DNA of 64,000 nt from Eubacteriaceae bacterium. GTDB taxonomy: Bacteria > Bacillota > Clostridia > Lachnospirales > Lachnospiraceae. The stretch is from NCBI GenBank assembly GCA_910574915.1, contig CAJTCR010000023.1, positions 18,168-82,167 on the forward strand, given 5' to 3'. Position numbers and translations under genes: made by a program. Positions 1 through 7,380 of the stretch are shown here, one piece after another (the stretch's first letter is position 1; every line of letters starts with the position of its first letter). A model generated the notes under the pieces. The model searched no databases, was not told where the DNA came from, and was given only the letters and a program-made list of their open reading frames with translations.

Positions 1-758
1 TTATGCCGCGTGATACGATGATTACCGTGATCAGCCTGAAAAAATGCCTGGGACTGCCGGTTACAGACAACGAAGGCTTATTTATCATTACCAATTTTAA
101 TAAACTCAACATTGCGTTCCATGTTGACCAGGTAATTGGAATCCACAGGGTTTCCTGGGCGGACATTATCAAGCCGGATTCCACGATCAATACAGAGCGC
201 GGCGAAGAATCCAACGGCGGTGTTTCCACAGGCGTAATCAAGCTGGAAGATAAGCTGGTCGTTATTTTGGATTTCGAAAAGATTGTGACCGACATCAGCC
301 CGGAAACGGGACTGAAGGTTTCGGATATCGAAGCACTTGGCGAGCGCAACCGAAACGATTCGCCGATCCTTGTAGCAGAGGATTCGCCGCTTTTAGGAAA
401 GCTGATTACAGACAGCTTGAAGAAAGCAGGCTATACAAATATTATTATGTGTATGAACGGCAAGGAAGCATGGGATAAGCTGGTGAGCTATAAAAACAGC
501 GGCAATATCTTTGAAAAAGTACATTGTATTATTACGGATATTGAAATGCCGATTATGGACGGCCACCGCCTGACCAAGCTTTCCAAGTCCGATGATGTAT
601 TAAAGCAGATTCCGTTGATTATCTTCTCTTCACTGGTCAATGATGAAATGCGCAGAAAAGGAGAAGCGCTTGGCGCGGATGCACAGCTTACAAAGCCAGA
701 GATTGGATCTTTGGTAGAAGCGATTGACGGCTTGATCGATAAAAAGATCCGTTCATAA
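1..758 (+). CDS. cheV: CheV-type chemotaxis coupling protein, 5' truncated
   Basis: This is the C-terminal part of a CheW-receiver fusion; translation is already open at the window edge. About 100 residues of CheW-like fold remain, with the family-typical stretch PRDTMITVISLKKCLGLP near the edge. A receiver domain follows: ILVAEDSPLLGKL supplies the acidic pair, CIITDIEMPIMDG the phospho-acceptor aspartate, and TKPE the conserved lysine. CheV couples chemoreceptors to CheA and aids adaptation through receiver phosphorylation. Complete CheV proteins are about 300 residues, so roughly 50 residues lie upstream. Three chemoreceptors elsewhere in the window fit a motile host. The ATG at position 3 is probably an internal methionine. 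Confidence 0.9.
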   Translation, partial: MPRDTMITVISLKKCLGLPVTDNEGLFIITNFNKLNIAFHVDQVIGIHRVSWADIIKPDSTINTERGEESNGGVSTGVIKLEDKLVVILDFEKIVTDISPETGLKVSDIEALGERNRNDSPILVAEDSPLLGKLITDSLKKAGYTNIIMCMNGKEAWDKLVSYKNSGNIFEKVHCIITDIEMPIMDGHRLTKLSKSDDVLKQIPLIIFSSLVNDEMRRKGEALGADAQLTKPEIGSLVEAIDGLIDKKIRS

Positions 759-794
759 GAGCTTATTTTCACAAAGAGTGGGAGCAGACGTAGT

Positions 795-822
795 CAGGGA
801 CTGTAACAAGGGACAGTTCCTG
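795..822 (+). other. Intergenic hairpin between cheV and the next gene
   Basis: CAGGGACTGT pairs with ACAGTTCCTG across an 8-nt loop, with one G-U pair. Weaker complementarity in the flanks (for example CGTA with TACG) could extend it. No U tract follows, so it is not an ordinary terminator. It may be an RNA processing or stability element; function unknown. Confidence 0.35.
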
Positions 823-885
823 CGAAGTACGGCACTCTCACTTTTCGTGCGTAGTATATAAGGTTACAGCAAAGGAGAGGTTTGC

Positions 886-2748
886 ATGAGCAGAAGTGAA
901 GATTATCTGGATAATCTGCTGACTTCAGTCACTGACAGATTGAATGAGTTTGATGATGATTTTGAGCAGAACAGGGAATCTTTTAAAGAATCTTATCAGA
1001 CACAAAATGACCTTCCGTCAAAAACGCAGAGTGCACTGGATGAGATTCGGGAAGAAAATTTTCTGCGGGAATTTGAGGACGAGCTGAATAAAGGAAGGGC
1101 AGACGAAGATTTTCTGGCGGAATTTGAAAGAGAATTAAACGGAGAAGACGTACAGCCCGCCGCACAGGAAGAGCCAGAGCTGGATCTTTTGGATGAGCTG
1201 TTCAGCCAGATGAATGAAGAAAAAGACGACCAGACGATAGAGATGCCGCAGCCGGATCAGACGGACGCAGACCCATTTGCAGATATGCGGACGATGGAGC
1301 CGGACGAGGCAGCTTCAAGCAGCGACGAGCATACGTTAGAGCCGGATTTTCTAAGCGACGAGGACTTAACGAGCATGTTGAAAGAGCCGGAAGAGGAGCC
1401 TGCGGTACCGGACTTAACGAGCATGTTGAAGGAGCCGGAAGAGGAGCCTGCGATACCGGACTTTTCGGGATTTGACGACGAGCCAGCAACGGCAGCGATG
1501 GACAGTGGGAACGATGAAGCGACAACGGCGCTAAACGACGAAGAACCACAGACAGTAGCAATGGACACGCAGGAACAGGAGAAATCTATGGAAGCACCGA
1601 AGGGCATGGAAGGGCTGGAAGATATTTTCGGGGATATTTTAGGTGATGATGCGGACAGCCTGATCAACGAATTGGAAAATGGTACACTGTCTGAAGATGC
1701 GGACAGGACGCAGCAGAATACGGAACCGATCCTGGACGACCGCCTTAAGGATATTTTAGACGGCTCGGATGAAGATGCGCTTTCTGAGATCGATCAGCTT
1801 TTGGATGCGGACAGTGACAGCGGGACGCAGGAAAAAGAAGACCCGCTTGCGATGGCGCCGGATTTTTCATACGAGGAATCTTCCCTTGGCGATGGGGAGA
1901 CGGGAGAAAAGAAGAAACGGGAGAAAAATAAAAACGGCTTATTCGGCAAGATTTCCCGGATGCTGTTTGGCACGCCTGCGGAATTAGATCCTGAAGCGGC
2001 AGCCGAGTATGAAGCTGCAAAGGCAGCGATGAAGCAGACCGAGGAAGACCCAAAAGCGGTCAAGGAACGCAAAAAACAGGAAAAAGAACAGAAAAAGCAG
2101 CAGAAAAAAGAAGAGGCTGAAAAGAAGAAACAGGAAAAGGACGCTGCAAAGGCAGAAAAAGCAGCAAAGAAGGCAGCAAAGCCAAAGAAGGAAAAGAAGC
2201 CGAAGCAAAAGAAACAGGTGCCAAAGGAGCCGCCGCTTCCAAAGGTGCCGGTTATGATGATGTGGATTCTTGCCTTGTCGCTGATGGTGCTTGTATTTTT
2301 GGGCACCTTTTTGATCGGCTATTCCACACCGGTCAAAGCGTCCAAAGAAGCGTTTGAAAAAGGCGATTATGTGACTGCTTATGAGAAGCTGCAAGGCATT
2401 AAAGTACGGGCGGCGGACAAAGACCTGTTAAAAGCATCCTCCGCGCTCGCCGGGATTCAGGCACAGCTCGATGCGTATATCGCTTTGATGGAGCAAAAGC
2501 AGTATGAGATGGCATTGGATGCCCTGATCCGCGGATATGGCAGATGCCTGTTAAATTCTGCGGATGCAGAAGAATGGGGCGTGTTAGATGAGCTGGAAAA
2601 AATGCAGGATCAGTTTGACCTGCTGTTAAAAGAACAGTTTGATGTCACAAAGCACAGAGCGAAAAAACTGTACAATATCAACAAGCGCAGTGAATATACG
2701 CTCGCACTGCATGAAATCCTGGATAAGCTGGGCATGGAGCATAACTAA
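886..2748 (+). CDS. Large acidic/lysine-rich single-span membrane protein, unknown function
   Basis: Not recognised as a named family. The first roughly 350 residues are highly acidic and low complexity, with two adjacent copies of the 16-residue unit DLTSMLKEPEEEPAVP (a 48-bp direct repeat at 1363-1410 and 1411-1458). A Lys/Ala/Glu-rich segment follows at about residues 340-450. One clear transmembrane helix lies near 455-480, then a helical C-terminal domain of about 140 residues with TPR-like spacing. Topology is probably a large cytoplasmic N-terminus and an external C-terminus. The start is preceded by AAAGGAGAGG. It lies between cheV and hisH, so a link to motility is possible but unproven. 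Confidence 0.75.
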   Translation: MSRSEDYLDNLLTSVTDRLNEFDDDFEQNRESFKESYQTQNDLPSKTQSALDEIREENFLREFEDELNKGRADEDFLAEFERELNGEDVQPAAQEEPELDLLDELFSQMNEEKDDQTIEMPQPDQTDADPFADMRTMEPDEAASSSDEHTLEPDFLSDEDLTSMLKEPEEEPAVPDLTSMLKEPEEEPAIPDFSGFDDEPATAAMDSGNDEATTALNDEEPQTVAMDTQEQEKSMEAPKGMEGLEDIFGDILGDDADSLINELENGTLSEDADRTQQNTEPILDDRLKDILDGSDEDALSEIDQLLDADSDSGTQEKEDPLAMAPDFSYEESSLGDGETGEKKKREKNKNGLFGKISRMLFGTPAELDPEAAAEYEAAKAAMKQTEEDPKAVKERKKQEKEQKKQQKKEEAEKKKQEKDAAKAEKAAKKAAKPKKEKKPKQKKQVPKEPPLPKVPVMMMWILALSLMVLVFLGTFLIGYSTPVKASKEAFEKGDYVTAYEKLQGIKVRAADKDLLKASSALAGIQAQLDAYIALMEQKQYEMALDALIRGYGRCLLNSADAEEWGVLDELEKMQDQFDLLLKEQFDVTKHRAKKLYNINKRSEYTLALHEILDKLGMEHN

Positions 2749-2779
2749 ACGCTCACCTGGCTGGAAAGGGACGGGAAAG

Positions 2780-3391
2780 ATGGTTGCAATTATTGATTAT
2801 GACGCGGGAAATTTAAAAAGCGTGCAGAAGGCGTTTCAAAAGCTGGGGCAGGAAGCAGTGATTACGAGAAACAGCAGTGAAATTCTCCATGCAGACAGAA
2901 TCGTGCTGCCAGGCGTCGGTTCCTTTGGCACAGCGATGAACCAGTTGAAAAAATATGAGCTTGACCGGGTGATCCGCGAAGCGGTAGAGCAAAAGATTCC
3001 GTTTCTCGGCATCTGCCTTGGCTTGCAGCTCTTATTTGAAGGCAGCGAGGAGAGCGGAGGAGTCGAGGGGCTTTGCCTGCTGCGTGGGAAGATCTGCAAG
3101 ATAGAAAGCGCACCAGGGCTAAAGATCCCGCATATCGGCTGGAATTCGCTGCGCCTGCAACATGACGGGCGACTGTTTCGGGGAATGGAGCAGCAGCCGT
3201 ATGTGTACTTTGTGCATTCGTATTATCTGAAAGCAGAGGATGAAACGATCGTAAAGGCAGTTACGGAATACGGCGTCAGCATACATGCGTCCGTAGAACA
3301 GGAAAACTTGTTTGCGTGCCAGTTCCATCCAGAAAAAAGCAGTACGGTGGGTTTGAAACTATTGGAAAACTTTATTGAGGAAGGGGCATAG
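2780..3391 (+). CDS. hisH: Imidazole glycerol phosphate synthase, glutaminase subunit HisH
   Basis: HisH hydrolyses glutamine and passes ammonia to HisF in histidine biosynthesis. The class I glutamine amidotransferase fold is plain: [15 protein letters not shown] at the N-terminus, [15 protein letters not shown] with the catalytic cysteine, and FHPEKSS with the catalytic histidine and glutamate. The protein is 204 residues, normal for the family. An in-frame ATG at 2639 lies inside the preceding gene; the start used here follows a GGAAAGGG-type RBS and begins at the conserved N-terminus. hisF starts 2 nt after its stop, so the subunits are co-translated. No other his gene is nearby. Confidence 0.95.
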   Translation: MVAIIDYDAGNLKSVQKAFQKLGQEAVITRNSSEILHADRIVLPGVGSFGTAMNQLKKYELDRVIREAVEQKIPFLGICLGLQLLFEGSEESGGVEGLCLLRGKICKIESAPGLKIPHIGWNSLRLQHDGRLFRGMEQQPYVYFVHSYYLKAEDETIVKAVTEYGVSIHASVEQENLFACQFHPEKSSTVGLKLLENFIEEGA

Positions 3392-3393
3392 CG

Positions 3394-4155
3394 ATGTTCA
3401 CAAAAAGAATTATCCCATGCCTGGATGTAAAAGACGGCCGTGTTGTAAAAGGTGTCAATTTTACAGACTTAAAAGACGCCGGCGATCCGGTCGAAATAGC
3501 GGCAGCTTACGACGCAGCCGGGGCGGATGAAGTCGTGTTTTTGGATATTACAGCGTCCTCAGATGCGCGTGCTACCGTGGTAGATATGGTGCGCGCCGTG
3601 GCGGAGCGCGTCTTTATTCCATTTACGGTAGGCGGCGGAATTCGCTCGGTAGACGATTTTAAAGCGCTCCTTCGGGAAGGTGCAGATAAAATCTCTGTAA
3701 ATTCTGCGGCAATCGAGCGTCCTGCACTGATTCGCGAGGCAGCGGAGAAGTTCGGCAGCCAGTGTGTGGTTGTGGCAATCGATGCCAAACGCAGGCAGGA
3801 TGGAAGCGGCTGGAATATCTACAAAAACGGCGGACGGGTCGATATGGGCATTGATGCGGTGGAATGGGCAGTGCAGGCAGACCGTCTCGGTGCGGGCGAG
3901 ATCCTTTTGACAAGCATGGACTGCGACGGCACAAAGGAAGGCTACGATCTTGCGCTGACGCAGACGATTGCGCGCAGCGTGTCGATTCCTGTAATTGCTT
4001 CCGGCGGCGCAGGCACAAAAGAGCATTTTTATGAAGCGTTTGCGCAGGGAGAAGCAGATGCAGCGCTTGCCGCATCCTTATTTCACTACAAGGAACTAGA
4101 GATTATGGAACTGAAAAACTATCTGGCAGAACGCGGAATTTCTGTCAGAAGATAA
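3394..4155 (+). CDS. hisF: Imidazole glycerol phosphate synthase, cyclase subunit HisF
   Basis: HisF is the (beta/alpha)8 cyclase that makes imidazole glycerol phosphate and AICAR from PRFAR and ammonia. Family hallmarks are [19 protein letters not shown] at the N-terminus with the catalytic aspartate, the phosphate-binding VGGGIRS, and [10 protein letters not shown] near the C-terminus with the second phosphate site. At 253 residues it is full length. It is coupled directly to hisH and followed 28 nt later by ung. The pair sits outside a complete histidine operon, which must be elsewhere if the host is a prototroph. Confidence 0.96.
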   Translation: MFTKRIIPCLDVKDGRVVKGVNFTDLKDAGDPVEIAAAYDAAGADEVVFLDITASSDARATVVDMVRAVAERVFIPFTVGGGIRSVDDFKALLREGADKISVNSAAIERPALIREAAEKFGSQCVVVAIDAKRRQDGSGWNIYKNGGRVDMGIDAVEWAVQADRLGAGEILLTSMDCDGTKEGYDLALTQTIARSVSIPVIASGGAGTKEHFYEAFAQGEADAALAASLFHYKELEIMELKNYLAERGISVRR

Positions 4156-4183
4156 GGGAACCAAAACAAAAGAGGATATTGCT

Positions 4184-4861
4184 ATGGGAATGATTGCAAA
4201 TGACTGGCAGCCAGCTGTCCAGGAAGAGTTCGGCAAGCCGTATTATAAGGAATTATATCGTTTTGTAAAGGAAGAATACAGTACACATGTGATCTATCCG
4301 CCTTCGGAGGATATTTTCAACGCCATGCATTTAACGCCGCTCTCGGAGGTGAAAGTGCTGATTTTGGGGCAAGACCCGTACCATAACGAGCACCAGGCGC
4401 ATGGCCTGAGCTTTTCGGTACTGCCGGATCAGAAAAATATACCGCCTTCTCTGCAAAATATTTACAAAGAGCTGGCGGACGATCTGGGCTGTTATATTCC
4501 AAATAATGGATTTTTAGAGAAGTGGGCAAAGCAGGGCGTACTGCTGTTAAATACGGTACTGACCGTACGCGCGCACCAGGCAAATTCACACCAGGGCAAA
4601 GGCTGGGAGAAATTTACCGATGCGATTATCCGCGCAGTCAATGAGCAGGATCGTCCGATCGTATATCTGCTTTGGGGCAAGCCTGCGCAGAGCAAGATCC
4701 CGATGTTAAATCATCCAAAGCATCTGATCTTAAAAGCGCCGCATCCAAGCCCGCTGTCGGCGTTCCGCGGATTTTTCGGCTGTAAGCATTTCAGCCAGGC
4801 AAACGCGTTTTTGCAGGAGCACGGCGCAGACCCGATTGACTGGCAGATTGAAAATATATAA
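4184..4861 (+). CDS. ung: Uracil-DNA glycosylase, family 1
   Basis: Removes uracil from DNA as the first step of base-excision repair. The water-activating loop reads ILGQDPYHNEHQAHG, the uracil-recognition region LLLNTVLTVR, and the DNA-intercalating loop HPSPLSAFRGFFG, all standard for family 1 Ung. At 225 residues it is complete. The start follows AGAGGAT. It is in the same direction as hisHF with a short gap, so co-transcription is likely. No phage neighbour or Ung inhibitor gene is seen. Confidence 0.97.
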   Translation: MGMIANDWQPAVQEEFGKPYYKELYRFVKEEYSTHVIYPPSEDIFNAMHLTPLSEVKVLILGQDPYHNEHQAHGLSFSVLPDQKNIPPSLQNIYKELADDLGCYIPNNGFLEKWAKQGVLLLNTVLTVRAHQANSHQGKGWEKFTDAIIRAVNEQDRPIVYLLWGKPAQSKIPMLNHPKHLILKAPHPSPLSAFRGFFGCKHFSQANAFLQEHGADPIDWQIENI

Positions 4862-4919
4862 AAACCGGAAAATGATAACAGATGTAAATAAAATGTTATG
4901 AATGGGAAGCCTGCTGTGT

Positions 4920-4946
4920 TAAGTTCCAGGCAGGGTTAACCGATAT
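4920..4946 (+). promoter_or_regulatory. Sigma-D (sigma-28, FliA) flagellar-type promoter
   Basis: TAAG, 15 nt, then ACCGATAT closely matches the sigma-D consensus TAAA-N15-GCCGATAT. It lies about 110 nt upstream of the FliD-like gene, leaving a long leader before its RBS. No comparable sigma-A -35/-10 pair was seen in that gap. Confidence 0.7.
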
Positions 4947-5057
4947 AATTAAGAGAGGAAGATGGCTCGTGGGAGCGGATACATGAGCCATAAAACAGGC
5001 AACTGTAAACCAGGACACGGATGTCCTAGATATTTTATTTTTCAAAGGAGTGATAAT

Positions 5058-5837
5058 ATGATGGGAATCAATGCTAATTCCATGAATACGTTGTTTGGCT
5101 TTGGAAGATCTTCATCTGCCGGGAGCTCGCCGTTTAGCGCGTTGACTGCTTCACTTTCCGATTATAACATGATCCGCAGCGGAAGCTACAAGAAGCTGAT
5201 GACATCCTATTTTGCAAAGACGGATGCCGATGCGTTTCGGAGTGCTTTTAACAGCAGCAAAGTCAACAATAAGTCCACCGCTACTTCCAAAGATTCTACA
5301 GAGACGCTCAGCAAAGTAGAAAGCTCGGCAAAGGATCTTAAGGACTCTGCATCCAAGCTGTTGCAGACAGGCACAAAATCTGTATTTAACAAAGTGGATG
5401 CAAAAGACGAGGACGGAAACGACGTCAAAGCGTATGATACGGACAAGATCTATAAGGCAGTGAAGTCATTTGTAGACGACTATAACGCGATGATTCAGGC
5501 AGCAGACAGCTCGAAGACAACAGCGATCCAGAAATCTACCATCAGCATGATTAATGCGACTTCCAAATATGAATCTTCTCTGAACAAGATCGGCATTACC
5601 ATTGACAGCGACAACTACCGCCTGTCGATTGACGAGGAGACATTTAAGGGTGCAGATATGAACAGAGTGAAAAACCTGTTCAACGGCACAAACTCGTTTG
5701 CTTACAATGTGAAGTCACAGGCTTCCATGATCGAGTACCGTGCGGATAATGAAGCATCCAGGGCAAATACGTATACACATAAGGGAAGCTATAGCTCAAA
5801 TTATTCTTCCGGTTCTATGTGGGATAGCTTTTATTAA
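5058..5837 (+). CDS. FliD-like motility protein (sigma-D controlled), probably exported
   Basis: This 259-residue protein has a Ser/Asn-rich N-terminus, a Ser/Lys-rich middle, and a C-terminal half resembling the end of flagellar cap protein FliD: KSFVDDYNAMIQ, then GITIDSDNYRLSIDEETF, then VKNLFNGTNSFAYNVKSQ. FliD is normally over 400 residues, so this is a short relative, not the cap itself. No Sec signal peptide is visible, which would fit type III flagellar export. The start follows the RBS AAAGGAGTGAT; an in-frame ATG at 4962 lies upstream of that RBS. A sigma-D promoter precedes the gene and a strong terminator follows, so it is a single-gene motility unit. Confidence 0.65.
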   Translation: MMGINANSMNTLFGFGRSSSAGSSPFSALTASLSDYNMIRSGSYKKLMTSYFAKTDADAFRSAFNSSKVNNKSTATSKDSTETLSKVESSAKDLKDSASKLLQTGTKSVFNKVDAKDEDGNDVKAYDTDKIYKAVKSFVDDYNAMIQAADSSKTTAIQKSTISMINATSKYESSLNKIGITIDSDNYRLSIDEETFKGADMNRVKNLFNGTNSFAYNVKSQASMIEYRADNEASRANTYTHKGSYSSNYSSGSMWDSFY

Positions 5838-5886
5838 AGCAGTTGTCCAAATACAGGGTATGGGCTGTGTAAAAACAAGATAGTGG

Positions 5887-5941
5887 AAAAAGCTGCTGTA
5901 TCGCACTTTGTGTTTTTAGAGTGCGGTATAGCAGCTTTTTT
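5887..5941 (+). terminator. Strong intrinsic terminator after the FliD-like gene
   Basis: A stem of about 20 bp (AAAAAGCTGCTGTATCGCAC with its near-perfect complement, one G-U) closes a 13-nt loop and runs into a T tract. The A-rich left side would also let it act on the opposite strand. Confidence 0.9.
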
Positions 5942-5963
5942 GTGTTTTTTATGTTGTGATTGC

Positions 5964-6232
5964 TTACAAGAGGGGACGCCGGGAGAGGAGATTGGCACGC
6001 CCTGGCGGCAGCCGTTCCAGAATGTTAAGAATCCCTAAGCATTCTGCTGGTACGCTGTGGCTGTGTACGGTCGCGGCACCTAGTTCGCTTCCGCCGGAAG
6101 CTAAAGGTGCCGCTTGGCTGCGCCCCTGGGTTGTTTTGCAGAAAGCAAAGGGATTCTAACCATTCTTCCAAAGCTGCCGCCAGGGCGTGCCAATCTCCTC
6201 TCCCGGCTGTCTTTCTCTTGTTCGAAGTAAAC
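5964..6232 (+). repeat. Dispersed palindromic repeat, copy R1 (full length)
   Basis: A 269-bp element starting TTACA. Outer arms at 5978-6012 and 6173-6207 are perfectly complementary over 35 bp. A second imperfect arm pair carries GAATCCCT on the left and AGGGATTC on the right. A central hairpin has stem GCGGCACCT/AGGTGCCGC and inner stem GCTTCC/GGAAGC. Its arm sequence differs from R2, R3 and R5 but stays complementary to itself. It has no credible gene; open frames here are by-products of the palindrome. Confidence 0.85.
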
Positions 6233-6500
6233 ATGCGAATGTGGGTACTTTGCCTGACACTGGCATGAATCAGACCGTCCACAGCCACAGTGTACCAGCA
6301 GGATACTTAGGGCTTCTTAGCATTTTAGAAAAAATAAAATGCAACAGATGTTTCCAGTATGAAAACAACAGAAACGTATACAATAAGTCTATAAGATCAT
6401 GATCAAGATCAATAACAATAACAACAAGCAAAAAATCCATTTAAAAATACGAATAAAAATTCAGATTACAGCAGACAGAAAGGATTGTGAGTAAAGGCAC
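6233..6500. other. AT-rich intergenic stretch without recognisable feature
   Basis: Between R1 and the DUF3793 gene the sequence is A-rich, with poly-Asn-like AATAACAATAACAAC around 6410. No gene, clear promoter or terminator was recognised. Confidence 0.4.
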
Positions 6501-7100
6501 ATGACGAGGGAAGCATTGGAACTGATGCGAAGGATGGATCTGCGGGCGGCTGAGGCACAGGTTGTGCTGCGGTGTGCACCGATGATTATGGGGTTAAAGC
6601 CGTCCAATCTGCTGATACTAAGGCAGGGAGAGCAATGCCGTGTGCAGCAGCTTTTTAAAAATACGCCATTTTCCTGCTGCCGGCTGTACCGTGCAGCGCA
6701 GGAGGCGGTGCTGCTGGTGTATGCGCCTGTGCAGCTAAGGCGTGCGCTGGCACAGCCAAAAGCGGAAAGGATTCTCTGGCAGCATGGATACCGGGATCTT
6801 TCGTTTGAGGCACTGCTTTGCGGACTGGCTGGGCGTTATCTGGCTTATCGGGAGCGGAAGGGGGAATTTCCGCATGAGATGGGACTATTTTTAGGCTACC
6901 CGCCGGAGGATGTACTGGGGTTTTTAGAAAATGGCGGCAGACATGCCTTGTGCAGCGGATACTGGAAAGTCTATCAGGGAAAGAATGAAAAGATGCGCCT
7001 GTTTCGCAGTTTTGACCAGGCAGGGGAGCGGCTGCTTCGATTTCTGGCAGATGGTGCGGAGTTGGCGGAAGTGCTGGCAGGTGCCGGAATGATCGTATAG
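6501..7100 (+). CDS. DUF3793 family protein
   Basis: A 199-residue protein matching the clostridial DUF3793 family. The signature is FPHEMGLFLGYPPEDVLGFL at about residues 123-142, followed by a GYWKVYQGKNEKMRLF block. The N-terminus contains CAPMIMGLKPSNLL, also family-like. No enzyme motif, signal peptide or membrane segment is visible. Function is unknown; in other clostridia such proteins occur near iron or flavodoxin genes, but nothing here supports that. The start has only a weak RBS (TAAAGG), so the exact N-terminus is less certain. Confidence 0.8.
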   Translation: MTREALELMRRMDLRAAEAQVVLRCAPMIMGLKPSNLLILRQGEQCRVQQLFKNTPFSCCRLYRAAQEAVLLVYAPVQLRRALAQPKAERILWQHGYRDLSFEALLCGLAGRYLAYRERKGEFPHEMGLFLGYPPEDVLGFLENGGRHALCSGYWKVYQGKNEKMRLFRSFDQAGERLLRFLADGAELAEVLAGAGMIV

Positions 7101-7123
7101 ATTTCTTTTTTCTGGAAAAACTA

Positions 7124-7153
7124 TTGACGGCTGCCGCAAGTGTATAGTACAAT
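7124..7153 (+). promoter_or_regulatory. Sigma-A promoter without a downstream gene
   Basis: TTGACG, 18 nt, TACAAT. It points into about 165 nt of noncoding, structured sequence that ends at a terminator, with the chemoreceptor gene antisense beyond. This arrangement suggests a small RNA. Confidence 0.6.
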
Positions 7154-7159
7154 GATATC

Positions 7160-7327
7160 TGAGTAACTTTAAGAACTGTGCAAAAATAGATGCGCAAAAG
7201 CACAGGATCATACAGACCAACCCCTGTAGGAATTCCGATTTTTGCATAGTTCTTGGTTATATAAGCAGATCGTGTCAGATATAAAAATATCCTCCGCTGC
7301 AACGAGACAGCCGGGGGATATTTTTTT
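7160..7327 (+). ncRNA. Candidate standalone small RNA
   Basis: It is predicted from three parts: an upstream sigma-A promoter, a 17-bp helix (7171-7187 with 7238-7254, one G-U) enclosing about 50 nt that can form an ACAGG/CCTGT helix, and a 3' terminator with seven Ts. No open frame of note lies inside. It does not match 6S, SRP or common riboswitch cores that I know. The 3' terminator is shared with the convergent chemoreceptor gene. Confidence 0.45.
7286..7327. terminator. Bidirectional terminator between small RNA and chemoreceptor
   Basis: AATATCCTCC pairs with GGGGGATATT (one G-T) around an 18-nt loop containing CTG/CAG pairing. Seven Ts follow on the plus strand and an AT run on the minus strand, so it can end both the candidate RNA and the chemoreceptor transcript. 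Confidence 0.75.
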
Positions 7328-7380
7328 ACATGATATGCGAATATGCTTCAAAAACAGCAAGTATTGTATTCGGTAAAAAA

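Noticed and set aside
1794..2394. Long minus-strand open frames rich in Phe, Ser and Leu
   Set aside because: They are antisense to the Lys/Glu/Ala-rich coding sequence of the membrane protein, whose codon bias keeps the reverse frames open. They have no RBS and no family resemblance.
5956..6402. Open frames on both strands through repeat R1, and similar ones in R2, R3/R4 and R5
   Set aside because: They arise from the GC-rich palindrome; the predicted peptides differ between copies by frame, and none has an RBS.
7160..7327. 6S RNA, SRP RNA or a known riboswitch
   Set aside because: The helix-loop layout does not show the 6S central bubble, the SRP GGAAG-type loop, or a riboswitch core I recognise, and no gene follows in the same direction.
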